A stretch of DNA of 64,000 bases from positions 643,165 to 707,164 of the forward strand of contig VZRN01003159.1 of NCBI GenBank assembly GCA_013397935.1, given 5' to 3'. Below the pieces are notes generated by a model. That model saw only the letters and a list, made by a program, of their open reading frames with translations. It did no database searches and was not told where the DNA came from. Of this stretch, positions 1 to 12,439 are shown piece after piece. The stretch is from Dasyornis broadbenti (Eukaryota; Chordata; Aves; Passeriformes; Dasyornithidae). A program made the position numbers and the translations under genes. Each line of letters begins with the position of its first letter. Positions within the stretch are counted from its first letter, which is position 1.

Positions 1-640
1 TCATTCTGTTTCAATTTTTCATAGTATTTATATAACTTGTAATTTGTATTTATTATTTTCACTTGTTTGTTCATTTTTTATGTGTAATATCTTCATTACT
101 TTTTTTTGTTTCTTTAATTACAGTTATGTCACTTCCAATTCAAATGTGTTTGCTAATTCTTATGTATGGATTGTATAAAAAGAAAAATAGGCTTTATTCT
201 GTTCTATATTGATACTGAAGATGGAGTCTGTACAAAACTTGTTAGAATGAATATGTTAGTTATCTCAGCTGTGATGGTATAGGGATACAAATTTGTCTGT
301 TTTTATAGTGATACTTATCCAGTAAGCTTTGAGTAGGATGATGAACATGAAATAGCAACCTGTGGACTACTAGGTGCACTTAAAATTCCACTCTCTTGCA
401 TCCTATATGTCTTCATGCAAGTGTAACAAACACTTCTCATCAGCATGTAACCAGTTGATGAAGGATAGAGACACCCATTTAGCAGTGGGAGTATTTTCAC
501 AAAATAACTGTCCTTTGTGCCTTAATATTTTTCTTGTGGAGAAATTAAAAAATACCTTCTAAAGCAAACTTAGGAGCAAACATTCATATAAGGGGACTAA
601 AAATCCCTAAGTGAGTTTTGAAAAAATATTCAATTTTGAC
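1..640. other. AT-rich sequence, nothing recognised
   Basis: No domain, repeat family or RNA gene is recognised. The short open frames here (about 60 codons) overlap on both strands and carry no motif, as expected by chance in AT-rich DNA. Confidence 0.5.
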
Positions 641-644
641 ATAG

Positions 645-905
645 TATCATAGAATTATTTTGGTTGGAAAAGACCTTTAAGATCATCAAGTCTAACCACT
701 AGCCTAGAACAGCCAAGCCCACCATTAACCATGTCTCTCTGTGTCACACCTACATGTCTTCTAACATTATCTAGTGATAATGACTCTACCACTTTCCTAG
801 GCAGCCTGTTCCAGTGCTTGACAACCCTTTTAGTGAAGAAATTTTTCCTAATATGTTTCTCTCTATATGCATAATCTAAAATTTCAGTTCAAATATTCCT
901 TACTA
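645..905 (-). mobile_element. CR1: CR1 LINE fragment (3' end)
   Basis: Read on the minus strand this is the 3' untranslated end of an avian CR1 retrotransposon. The plus strand begins with the reverse of the CR1 tail (TATCATAGAATTATTTTGG). It continues with the usual 'gaccttTAAGATCATCaagtc' block and the 'ggcagcctgttccagtgcttgac' block, ending near the 'gaagaaatttttcctaatat' segment. The copy is 5' truncated, as most CR1 copies are, and too diverged to code. The upstream (right-hand) limit is approximate. Confidence 0.88.
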
Positions 906-2040
906 GCAATTAGCTTCCTCTATCACTGCTAATGTTTGCCAGACTCTTGATGCAGAGCATTGTTCTTTTCCTAGTTTTTTATGTTGATTTGTACAATTCA
1001 GTTACATTTAGTGCAAATGTTTTTAGCTCGATATTGCAATTCTTGTTTGATTGCTCAAAAGATCTTAATCTTTCTTGATTTCTCCCACAACTTCCTCTTG
1101 CATTGGTAGATGCACTAAAAGAAATTTGTCTGCAAAATACCTCTTAGTGGTACTGTGACTGAGCATTCTTGTGGGCACAAGTGCCTACATAAAGATCCTT
1201 AAGGCTTTCCTGTGCTTGTTTCAGACTTAACTAAACTATAACACAATCTGACAATTCATGTAATGAAATTCTGTAATCTACAGTCCAAAAATAATTGTTT
1301 TCAGTCTGTTTATTTTTAATAATATTATTGGAGCAGTCAGCCTGAGCACTGTCTGCAGCCAACACATAGCAGTCAGACAATATGTATGTATTTCTAGTAC
1401 TCAGTTAATATGGTGAAGAAAGATCACTTTGTAAATCTTGTGAAGATTTGAGAGAGATCATTAACTTACAGAGATTCTCAGCACTTTCACTTTAAGTCTT
1501 TTCCTTCCTTCCTTTTTAACGCAAAAGGAAATTATGAAAATGTAGCATATAGGTTCAATTCCAGAAAACAAGGAAGCAATGATCACCAGTCTCCAAGTGA
1601 TAGTATTTAGTGATCATTATAATTGCAGAATAGTTTCTTCTTTTTTTTCTGTGTCTTACCTATGCCTTTTAAATATCTTGAATATTTCCACATACTGTGT
1701 ATGTTTAAAATCAAAATTCATGTGAACATCTCACAGGTAAGCAGATAGCTCTAAAATGCATTTTCTCTTAGCATTCCATGAACATGCATTTTTGGAATAT
1801 GCTGAGAAATGATTGACAGAATTTCACCGTGCTGTTTCAGATCCAACATATGAATTCGTAATCTGGGAACACATCTCTTGATACCAGAATTGATTATTTT
1901 ACTCTTCATAGTATTTTCTACTCCCTGCAGGATCTATAATACAGATGGTTACAAAGCAATCTGTCTTGTTTTAAACATACACAAAGGATTGTCATTCAAG
2001 TGTTTCATTGTGGAAAGCGTATTCCTGTGTAACCAGAGTT
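906..2040. other. AT-rich sequence, nothing recognised
   Basis: I see no coding region, transposon family or RNA gene in this stretch. Confidence 0.45.
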
Positions 2041-2043
2041 AGA

Positions 2044-2105
2044 TTTTTTTTTTTTTTTTTGCTTTTTTCCTATTTTTTATTTGTTTGTTTGTTTGTTTTT
2101 GTTTG
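2044..2105. repeat. Poly-T run followed by (GTTT)n
   Basis: A run of 17 T is followed within 25 bases by four to five tandem GTTT units. It is a simple low-complexity tract. Confidence 0.9.
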
Positions 2106-3796
2106 TGTTACTGTAACTCTCTTCTACAATGAAAAAAGATACAATATAAAATCATGTGATCATTGGGAAAAATGAATAATATTTCATGGAATTTAAATCA
2201 ACATTGGAAAATATAGGAAAGATACTTCAAACTGTTCTGGCTTGGGTTTTTAATGAATCAGATGTATCTGAAATAAGCCAACCAGTCTATCAGCAAAGAC
2301 ACTGCAGACCAGCAAAGACAGTGCAGAAAGAAAATTGCTTGAAAAATACTGAGGTAAATTTTTCCTGGTTTTGATCTGGAGTGGATTTGATTTCATTAAG
2401 AAAGAAAAGTAATTTATAAGTTCCTGCTGTTACGTGATGTTTAGAGTTAACCCCTGAAAAAGCTTACCTTTCAGTGAAGTCTTAACTGCTTGCAGCAATC
2501 ATCAATCTTCGCAATGGAATAGTATCTGAATATCTTGGGGCTTAAGACATGATTTTTATGTACTATAGCAGGATTGATGAAGGTGATTTTGAAGTTTTTT
2601 TACCTGTGATTCCAGAGAATCCAAAGATAACATTTTTAATCAGGTAGGTAGAAAATAAGTCTTTCTTTCTTGTGTAGACAACTTATGAATCAGAGGAGAC
2701 AAATAACTGGATTGCCCAGTAGCAGCATCAATATGCATCCTGTTTGGGAGGTGGGAATGCCAGCTGGTGATTTAGATTGCAGCTACACATGTATCAGTAA
2801 TGGGGCTGAAGCTGTTGCTATCTCTTGTCTTAGTGCTTACTGGCAGACAACACAGACAATACAGAGAATAGAAATTTTCAGTTCCCCTTGAAGCTGCTAA
2901 ACAGAAATTAAAGAGTAACTGGTAAAATAGGTAAAAGAATTTAAAAGTGGACACATAGATGCTAAAGGTAGCTGGAATCAGTGGATAAATAGATAATGAG
3001 GAATATAGTAGCTTTTGTGGCAAAGGAAGATTGATACCTCCCTTGCCACACGTACCTTGCCCTTTGCATCATCATCTCAATCCTGAAAAGACACCTGGCA
3101 GCACACTAAGTGACACCTGATATTTGACAGATGACACTGCTCTTGGACATGCACTTCTTGGTGCTTGTGAGTGTGTGGATTTGACAGTGCGGGTAAAATC
3201 AATTTTATTGTAAAATAAACCTTTGCTTCCTATAAGGTCTCATCTTGAGCTTTGCTGCCAGGGTTGCAATATTGTTTGTAATATAGAGATCTGTCTAGCA
3301 AAGGGAATGTTGAAAAAGGAAAGAATATAAGAGGAAATGAGACTGCAAATAAATAAATTGGGACTTCTTATGAGAATGTCTGTTACTACACTTGACTGGA
3401 ACACAGCTCTCTTAAGGCTCCTTCACTAAGTCTGAATTGTGGTGAAAGTGTAGTTGAAGCACAGATGCAGGTTCTCGCATGATAGTTAATTAAACTTGTC
3501 TAACAGACAACAGTGGTGTGTAAAATGGGGGTGCTGAGTGAGCACAAAAGGGATGTTGAGGTTAAAGTCTCTCATTTCTCCAGAGGCAGATCCCTTGATC
3601 TATTTACAAGATACCTTTTTACCCAGATAAGGCATGTGATGAGTTGTCAGATTATTTATGCTAGTGTATGTCGCCTCGTCCACTGGCCACTAAACTTGGC
3701 CCGGCTGACCAGGGCAGGACGACGTTCTGTGGTTTGGATCACCGGCGTAGAGACTCTAGGCAGCAGTCTGACGCTCTAGCCTTCCCAGGGCGAGCT
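2106..3796. other. Non-coding stretch; the right end is GC-richer and probably belongs to the next retroviral element
   Basis: 2106 to about 3640 shows nothing recognisable. From about 3660 the composition changes to CpG-containing sequence that continues into the LTR-like element to the right. It may be retroviral leader or flank. It contains one arm of a perfect 12-bp inverted repeat. Confidence 0.4.
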
Positions 3797-3820
3797 GTCA
3801 CTAGGCAACTAGAGTCTCTA
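3748..3820. repeat. 12-bp perfect inverted repeat
   Basis: TAGAGACTCTAG at 3748-3759 is exactly complementary to CTAGAGTCTCTA at 3809-3820, with 49 bases between. It sits at the 3' side of the minus-strand LTR-like element, where a retroviral leader would lie if the LTR ends near 3827. Confidence 0.75.
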
Positions 3821-3826
3821 ATCACT

Positions 3827-4278
3827 GTCCCTTGCAACTCTTCTAAGGGCGCAACAGTAGCCGCTGAAAATATGTGGCGACGGGAGCGAGAAGGAGAGAG
3901 GGACCTCCTGTGAAGGTTTAATTCCAGAGCCTTTATTATCCAGTCCTCGGAATGAGCGACGTGGACTTAGGGACACTGAAGGGGACCAACGCAGAAGGAC
4001 CAAGAATGAGGGGTTACAAGGGTTTTTAAGGGGAGGTGGAGTTGGGAGGAAAGGGGAGGATACAAATCTAGGAGCCAATAGGAAGGGATTACATAAACAA
4101 AGTAAACCAATGGGATACAATCAAGGGCGGTCTCAGGGGTGGGTCCGACGGATACAGCCAATGGTAAAACAAATTCTAGGGAAGGTTCGGGAACAAGGGA
4201 GGAGAAAGGGGAAGGATTTAGGGGATTGACATAAAATTAACATATAACTGACAAGTAACCAAGGAAAACTCCAGAACA
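3827..4278 (-). mobile_element. Endogenous retrovirus LTR (minus strand)
   Basis: On the minus strand the order is LTR-like: a TGTTCTGGAG start at 4278; three ATTGG (reversed CCAAT) boxes between about 4170 and 4070; a TATA-like TTAAAAA near 4027; an AATAAAG polyadenylation signal near 3936; then a short U5-like tail. The right-hand (5') edge is fairly clear. The 3' edge is a guess between 3690 and 3830, and 3827 was chosen because the minus strand reads GGGACA there. No target duplication was found. The composition (CpG, C-rich on the minus strand) differs sharply from the flanks, which supports an insertion. Confidence 0.6.
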
Positions 4279-4290
4279 GGGGGAGGAGAG

Positions 4291-4566
4291 CTAGAATGAG
4301 CGGCGGCCCGTGGGAGTGGCCTGCCCTTCGGCACCGCCCTCGCCATCACTGTCCTGGTCGGGGTCTGCCCACGCAACCTCATCATTTGTCCAGAAACTAA
4401 AGTCTGGTGGAGCAGACCCCTCGCGAGGGGCGGGCTGAGCCACGGCCATCTCAGAGTCCAGCGTCACGGAGGTTGCCGCGTCCTGCACGGCAACCTGGGC
4501 CACCGCAACAAGTGTATGCCTATTGCAGTGTGACCACCTTCTTGAAAATTTATTTTGGCTGTTCAT
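4291..4566 (-). CDS. Unrecognised 91-codon open frame beside the LTR, possible retroviral remnant
   Basis: A 91-codon frame on the minus strand ends 13 bases before the LTR start at 4278. The first 20 or so residues are probably flank. The rest is Ala/Glu/Asp-rich, with an acidic stretch near residues 64-78. No retroviral domain is recognised, and no polypurine tract lies between its stop and the LTR; the minus strand there is pyrimidine-rich. The CpG-rich composition matches the LTR rather than the AT-rich flank. It could be an internal fragment of the same element or simply an open frame in GC-rich DNA. Coding status is uncertain. Confidence 0.25.
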   Translation of the reverse strand: MNSQNKFSRRWSHCNRHTLVAVAQVAVQDAATSVTLDSEMAVAQPAPREGSAPPDFSFWTNDEVAWADPDQDSDGEGGAEGQATPTGRRSF

Positions 4567-4829
4567 AATGGAAATGGAAAAATGTGGGAACAGTTATATA
4601 ACGGAGAGTCGCTTTTGGCAGGTGAGGTAAATTCAACATTATTTACATGGAACCTGTTCTTTTTCCTTCACAAATGTGGTCCTTTTTTGCCTTCTGTATG
4701 TGCTTTGTTTGAATTATGTAATATCTAAACTTGTGCTTATAAGCAGTTTCTTCAAGGTAGTTGGGTGTGCTGTAGTTTTAACCACCCTAACACTTCTCAG
4801 AGGTACAGAGCAAAGGAACAGGAGACAGC

Positions 4830-5035
4830 ACTCATAGATTACAGCAGTGAAAATTCTGGCTCAATGAAAACAACAGCTTGTTTCTGGTAAAGGGATTAGA
4901 CCCTAGAATGAGCTGCCCAGAAACTGTGGAATTTCCATCTTCAGAGATTTTCAAAACTGGACAAGTCCCTGAGTAGCCCTGTGTAAGTCTGGAGCTATCT
5001 CTGCTTTGAGCACTTCAGAGGTCCCCTCCCAAGTC
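4830..5035 (+). mobile_element. CR1: Diverged CR1 LINE fragment
   Basis: The segment around 4905-5030 follows the CR1 3' region: 'gagctgcccagaaactgtggaatttccatcttcagagatt', then 'aaaactggacaagtccctgag', then 'gctttgagca...gaggtccc'. The terminal ATTCTATG repeats are not recognisable, so the copy is old or clipped. Confidence 0.72.
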
Positions 5036-8000
5036 ATTTTCTCTATGAACATGTTAAGAATTTCTCTACTATCCTGTTAAGAAAATCTTAGTTATTAAAT
5101 GTCTTCATTCTGCTTCAGGGCGGAGTATCCTCCTCTATGGAGGCAATTCTGAGCTTTCTTAAAGAACTTTTGAAAACTGCTCATATAAATGCATGAGACA
5201 GAAACATTATTTTCCTATAAATAAGAAATATCAGGGAAATGTCACCTTAAAACTTTCTAGTAAAGTTAAAATGGTACTAATCTTTTTAAAAAAAAGTGTA
5301 GAAAGATAGGAAAACTCTTATTTACACTGTAACTAGCTAATGTGCACCAAAAATATTGTTCAGAAATATTTCAGAGCATTCATTAAACTGGTCTCTCCAA
5401 TAAATACAAACAAGATGTAACTTTTGCTCTGTAGACAGCTGTTCCTTTCCTCTGCTTCCTTCTAGGAAAGTGTTCACTCGAGCAGGCTCTAGGACCAAGC
5501 AGGCATAGGCATTCAACTATAGGCAACCACATTAGTTGAAGAGAAAAGATATTTTCCCTTCTGTACCAACTCTTTAATTGTAAGTGTGGGAACCAGTTTC
5601 ATTCTTCTGCTCTGAGTTGCATGGACCAAGGGCTTGGGTTCACCTCAACTGATCAAGGAGTGTGAGATACAGAGGAAAATAAGAAGCAATACAATTAATT
5701 ATACAGGCATTTTTAAAGATACAGTGCAAATGTGGTTAATTTGCATACATTAAGTGACTATTTTGTTACTGGTAGCATATAATTTCAAAGTTGCTGCTTA
5801 TTGAAGACACACTATCTAAATTAGAGTTTGTAATTATTTGTGAATATCATCCAGAACCTATTATTAACACTTATAAAGAGTTATATTCTTTCCAAATCCT
5901 TGCTTCAAAATCATCATAATCCTGTGATAAACAGGTGCTAGTAATTGCACAAAGTCAGACATTTCTCATGCAGGCCTGAATAATTTCAGATTTTCATTAC
6001 GTACCTGTTACCATCTGTGCAGAAAGGTTTAAATTTTTTGTAAGGTGCTTCTATATTGCTTAAGATTCAGTGAAAGAAATGTGGATTGGCTACATATCTC
6101 TAAATCAAAAAAGGACAGAAAACAACTTGTAAATTGACACTTAGTTCTGTATTTGTGTAGTGTTCAATATTTTTAATTGTTTAATTAATGTGACTCAGTA
6201 GTGAACATGGGATGGAAGAAAGGGGTGAAAGTTTATTTATAGAATGAACTGGGGTATAATATGATGTACCTATTATCTTACAGAAAAGAAGGATGAATGC
6301 TGGTAGGAAGACTGGATTGTAATGTGTCTAGAGTATCAACTTGAAAATAAACTCTTTTCACATGCAGATACACATACATACACACACAGGGTTGGTTAAT
6401 GGATAAAGACCTTTCAAGCATCAAATCAGCAGGTCTGACTAATACTGGAGAAGGGTATTGTGAGACTTGATTGAATAGCTTTGAAGACCACTGAGTACAT
6501 CCGGATGGGGAAACCTTAAAAACATTTCAGTGGGTCCAGACTACATCCCAGCTGAATGGGACCTGACAGTAGCCTTCTGTGTGTGCTGGATTATTTTGCA
6601 GTGCGAAATATGTGAAGTCAAGGAGGAGGAAGCCAGCTACATTTTCCTGTCTGCCGAAGTCTGAATGGCTAGTGCAGGAGAACTGTAGAATTGCCTACAA
6701 AGTGTGTCTGTTGTGTGTTCAAACACGGGAAACAAATTTACGATGGCCATGCACAGTGCCTTTCCAGTCTTTTCAAGTGGCTTGCCTAGAAAGTATTCCT
6801 ACTCTTCCAAACCTGGGGGTGGATAGAGTTTGTGCTCCAGAGATCGTTAAGGAAAAAAAACAGCCACTTTGGAGATGTGGCTGTCACTACATTCTTCCAT
6901 ATTTTGATATTCAGAATTACTGATCTTGTCTGTGCAATGTCTGGCAGCCTGAGAGCAGGACCAAAAGACCCTGTAGCTGCTTCTTGTCTGCCTTCTCATG
7001 TTCCATGTATAGAGAACCAATCTCATGAATTGGTATTATTTATTAGGAGTGGTAACTTATTGTGTTCTTAATAGTTCTTAATGGAGAGCTGTGTCTCTTC
7101 CTTCTTTCTTCTCTCTTATTAAAAAGCCAGCAAAGGACATAATCTTTACAGTATTGTTAGACATTTAAAAGTTTGATTTTCAAATTACCAAATTGACAGG
7201 ATTAGTTTAGAGACAGTACAGTTTAGGGGTTTTTACTAGAGAGCAAACTAGATAAAACTTCCTTGTTTTTTTTTAATAAAGTCTTTCATGACTAAATTTT
7301 GTGTCTTCTTTACTTTGAGGTTGATATTCGCGGTATTAAGACCTACCCTTTTTTACATGGTGATGCAATGTGGTACATGTTATACAGTAGCTGTTTGTAT
7401 TGCTGATTAAATTGAATGAGTCAAAAAAACAGGCCGGGGTGAGGGGCATGTAGAAACAATGAAGACCAGGACTTCACTAGAGCAAAATGTTGTTGATAGA
7501 TCAAAAATTACTATGGCTCTACTGTTTTACTGTACACTCACTCCTCTGTCTGTTTGCTGTTTCTTATAATTTGAATAGTATTGTGACAAAATTAGGCCAC
7601 ATGGTAATACATAGAAATTATTCATGTTTATGTTTACATTGAAACATCATATAATTTTCTGTATAAAAAAAGGTAAACTGAGGAGCATAAAGCATCACTT
7701 ATGGAAATATAGTAATTAGAAAATCCATTTCCATGAATAACTAGGTATTCAGATGGGTTTGCCATCTTGCGAACCAGACTATTACTGAAAGTGATTCAGA
7801 TGAGGAAGTAAAAAAAGAGCCATTCTGTGTGCAGTATTATTATAATAAAAGATTAATATAAAACCAAGAACCATCCAATGTAAAGTATTTTAGGACATTT
7901 ATGAGAAGTTTAAACAGGGAATTTACTCATCAGTTACAAAAAGTGGGTGCCAGGGTCTTCCAGTCTACCCATCACCAAATTTGAAAACTCTTATAAAAGC

Positions 8001-9374
8001 AAAGAGTCTGAAAATTTGTTCATACAAACTTTTTGTTTATACAACCAGAGTATGCCAGAATTAAAATATGCAATATAGCTAAGATTTTTAAATTAAGATC
8101 ACACTATTAAACAGTTATGTGTTGGAGAAAACAAGTTTGTGATACTGCAAGAAAAATTGTTTCGAATTCACTTAATATTTCAAAACAGCTATGACGGTAT
8201 TAGAAGAAGGAGAAAGGTGGGAAACTCATGGTGGTGTTATGGGATGAACAGTAAAGAAAATGGTGGAAGTCTTTACACTTAATTTCAAGAGTACCTACAG
8301 AAATGTTCAGTCTTCCAGTGAGTCACAAATGGATTGACACATATGATAAATAAATTTAAGTGATACCATAGTTAAAAGTGGCACTAAGAATATAAGGTAC
8401 TATGCATTTCAAAAGCAGATACATATTAATGTTTTACACATGGCTATTAAAACAGAGCCAAGAGATGTTGAAGATAAGAGAAAGAGACAGGAAAATACGA
8501 ACTTCTGGGTTTATCAGGATAGCATGACTTTCCTAATTTGGGAGACAGCTAATATTTCACCAGAGATACTCTTTCACTTCAGTTTAATCTCACTAGCTGA
8601 ATATTTACATTTCTTCAGACACTATGGCCTCACAAACAACAGTGGAGGAATGCACTCCTGCCTTGCAAACCTATTTTTGTCTGAGAAATGGAGAAGTTGA
8701 CTCAGCATGGTATGTTTGAGTTTTAAAACACAGTTTTGATACATCTTTCTGTTGTACTTCTACTCAGCCAGCCATTTCAACTCAGCTAGCCAAAACAGCT
8801 CAATTCTGAAAGCAAGCTTTTGAGTCATTATATCTCCATATTCCAACCTCACCAGGACTATTCATGGTGTAGTATTTGCAGGCTGTAATTTTATGTGAAG
8901 CAATATTATCTGCTTACTCCAAGAAACTTGGTGATTTTGGACATTTTTCATGAAAACAATATCAGGTGCTGATTTCACCCGCTCACATTAAATGAATGCA
9001 TCTTTCTCCTTTTCCCTAGTATTGGCTAGATCTCAAATAGGGAGTTCAAGCAGTCATTCTGTAAGAGGTAAATCATATCTTCAAAGAAAAAGGTTTTTTT
9101 CTTGTTTACAATGAGAGATGTTCTTCCATGACTCATAATACAGGTATTATTTTTAAAGGATTTGAAATTAACATCTTAAATATTTGTTACTTGCAACAAT
9201 AGAGGAAAATATCAGTTGTGTGTTTCTGGGGAATACGGGTCAAGAATTAAGGAAGTCCCATCTGATTAGAAACAGCTGAAGTTTTGTTGCTGTTTCACAT
9301 AGACATTTGTTACAGAGAAAACCTAAGAGAATCATATTCCCGTTGAGCGAAACAGTATAATAAGTTGTAACAGC
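5036..9374. other. Long AT-rich non-coding stretch
   Basis: No gene, RNA or transposon family is recognised. The longest open frame is 114 codons at 6579-6923. It has no known motif or coding-like composition, and I treat it as chance. Confidence 0.45.
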
Positions 9375-10248
9375 TGTCAGTTTGCAAACAACACTAAGTG
9401 GGGTAGGGGTGTTGATCTTCTGGAGACTAAGAAGGCTCTACAGAGGAACCTGGACAGACTGGATTGATGGGCTGAGGCCAGTGGTGTGGGGTTCAACAAT
9501 GTGAAGTGATGGGTCCTGTCCTTTGGTCACAACAACCCCAGGCAGCACGACAGTCTGGGGCAGCAACTGGAAAGCAGCTCACTGGAAAAGGACCAGGGGT
9601 TGCTGGTCAACAGCAGCTGAGCATGAGCCAGCTGTGCCCAGGTGGCCAAGAAGGCCAATGGCATCCTGGCCTGGATCAGTAACGTGGCCAGCAGGAGCAG
9701 GGCAGTGATTGTCCCCCTGTGCTCGGCACTGGTGAGGCTGCACCTCAAATCCTGTGTTCAGTTCTGGGCCACTCACTGCAAGAGGGACATTGAGGGGCTG
9801 GAGTGTGTCCAGAGAAGGGCAATGGAGCTGGTGAAGGGTCTGGAGCACAAGTGTGAGGAGCAGCTGAGGGCGCTGGGGGTGTTTATGCTGGAGGAAAGGA
9901 GGTTCAGGGGTGATCATTTTGTTCTCTGAAAGGAGGATGTAATTAAGTGGGGATTGGTCTCTTCTCTCCCAGGTAACAAGTAACAGAACAAGAAGAAATA
10001 CCCTTAAGTTGTTCCTGAGGATGTTTAGATTAGATATTAGAAAAAAATTCTTCATTGAAGGAGTGATCAAGCACTGGAATAGGCTGCTCAGGAAAATGAT
10101 TGAGTCACCATCTCTGGAGGTATTTACAAGACATCTAGATGTGGCAGTTAAAGACATGGTTTTGTGGTGGACTTCTGAGTGTCACATTAATGGCTGAACC
10201 CAATGATCTTAAAGATCTTTTCTGACCTAAATGATTCTATGATTCTAA
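9375..10248 (+). mobile_element. CR1: CR1 LINE, 5'-truncated, with RT C-terminus and 3' UTR
   Basis: The left end encodes the reverse transcriptase region around motif C in decayed form; the expected F-A-D-D reads F-A-N-N near 9379-9392. It passes through the thumb and C-terminal part ('ctggacagactggattgatgggctgaggcc', 'cagctgtgcccaggtggcc', 'tgttcagttctgggcc') and the 3' untranslated region. It ends with the CR1 tail GATTCTATGATTCT at 10232-10245. Frameshifts break the reading frame; the longest open piece is 9642-9929. Truncation at the 5' side is typical of CR1. Confidence 0.93.
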
Positions 10249-12430
10249 ATTATAGATGAGAGATCATAGCTTTAGTAACAGCTTTAGAAACAAAATCATC
10301 AAATACACGTCTATCTCCCTCTATCTCTCTAAACTTACCTTCATTTACATATCATTGTAATCTATACTATGTAGTAAATAGGATACTTTATGAGTTAACA
10401 ATAGGATCCAATCTCTTCCATTAGTAGCCGATCAAAGCTTTAATCTTGCAAACGTTTTCTAAAAAGTAAGTGTTGGCATGAGACAGCATTATTATTTGTA
10501 TTGTGTAAGAGTACTCACTGCAAAAACATCATCACCTCATCACCCCAGAGCAAATTGATGGAGAAGTATCTGGCCAGGTTTATTGGATTTTCACCCCAGC
10601 AGCAAGAAGATGTACTATTTCCATGGCTAACATAATGAACCTCTACCTCCTTTTCAAACTAATGTAAGTTTTATATCAGTGTGTCTTTTAATAATTAATG
10701 ATTTTCAATCTGCAAACTGAATAATGTGGCCAACAAATACATATGTTGCAGAAAAGTAATCTTCTTACCCCTAGAACAGAGAACTAGTCTTATAATTGTA
10801 TTAATGAGAAACAATTGTGTCAGTTCAGTTATTTTTGTGCCCTTTTTAAAAAAGTAAAATAGCTGTAGAGATAATTGTGGAGTCTTGCACTGTTATTGAA
10901 TTATGGAGAGTTAATTGCCTGCATCAATCATCAAGATGCAAATAAGGAATAGCCTATCTATAATATGGGGAGATCTGAGAAGTTTGGTTTATTTGAAAAA
11001 CAAGGTCTCAATACTGCTACTTTATTGCATTTTTTTATCCAGCAGTTCTTCAATGATAATGTGGTAACGAACAGTTATTGTTTCACTAAATTATTCAGTA
11101 AAAATGCAGTGAGAAGGACTGGAGAGGTGCTTGGATTCAGCTCATACTCTATTTTCTCAGGAAGAGCCTAAAGGCCCGGAAAGTGCTTCCACAACAACAA
11201 AAGTTTATGACCAGTGAAATCACAGAACTTCTACACTCGGGATGTCCGCAGACTATCAGTAAACTTAATAGATCTTACAAGCCTACAGGCTGTCACTTTG
11301 CTAGGCAGTCAAAAACTAATGTGAGCTTGAAAGGAGGTTAAAACAAAGAGTGGGAAATATCCTATTCACATCTTTCATTCTCAGAAGATGTTTCAGGACT
11401 GGTTCAAATTAAGATGAGGCTATGCTGTTGCCAACTAGTCCTGCTTTTTTTTTGCCCTTTTGATGTGCACTCCTACTGATTACCCTGTGTCGGATCTAGT
11501 GACAGTTGTGTGGTGAGTGGGAGTTGCCTTTTCACTGAAAACATATCTGTACAAAAAACAAAATGGGATTTTTTATTTGGATCAGCATACTGGGAAGGTT
11601 GGGGAGGAGATAAGAAGAAAAATAAATGGTTGGACTGCTCCTTCTGACAGCAGCTGTGTATCTGGTTAATTTAACTCCAAAACTGCATGAAGTGAAGAAG
11701 GAAAAAAGATCTTTTTGATCAATATTTTGAATAAATATACATTCACCAATGTGTCTTTTATTACAGTATGCTGAATTTAAAGGAAAGAACACATGCTTGT
11801 ATCCCAGAGCAAATATTTGTAACAGCATATAGTGCTGCAAAAAAGCATATAAGTTACTTGACCTAATTATGATCAGTCCACTCTAGGTAAGAAGCCTAAG
11901 AGATGAATCAAGATGGTGAAAACTGAGACATATGTTTTTCTTGGATTGGATTAACCTTGTTTATCTGTAAAGAATTGTTAATTAGCTCATTTAACCTAGT
12001 TGTGAAGACTGATTTGCACAATTTACAAATACTTGCTCCAAGACAAGTAGTCATCTCTACTTAGACACAATTACATCAATTTTAGAAATAATGATCAATT
12101 TTACTCTGGAGGTCACTAGCACTTTTTAATGTCATACATAATAAGATCCAAAAGTGTATCAAAAATATACCTGCTTCACACAAGATTCTAAGAAATTACA
12201 TATTTCTTGATACAAAAATACCTGATTTTGATGTTTTCTACCATTGCACTCAGAAAAACATAATATAAAAGAAAAGTATACAATTTTAAAATATTTATTT
12301 ACTTGGGTATTTAACTTACCAAGCACATCAATAGAGCATGGTCTAATCTAATCTAAATACTTTTAAAATTTTGTAATCATACTTAGATCAATTTACATGT
12401 ATTTCAAAACCAGAACGTTAAGACCCCCCC
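10249..12430. other. AT-rich sequence, nothing recognised
   Basis: No gene or known repeat is recognised. Open frames of 68 codons (10965-11171) and 102 codons (minus, 11532-11840) carry no motif. Confidence 0.45.
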
Positions 12431-12439
12431 ACCACAAAA

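Noticed and set aside
6579..6923. 114-codon open frame
   Set aside because: No signal peptide, domain or splice context is convincing, and no repeat or host gene link was seen.
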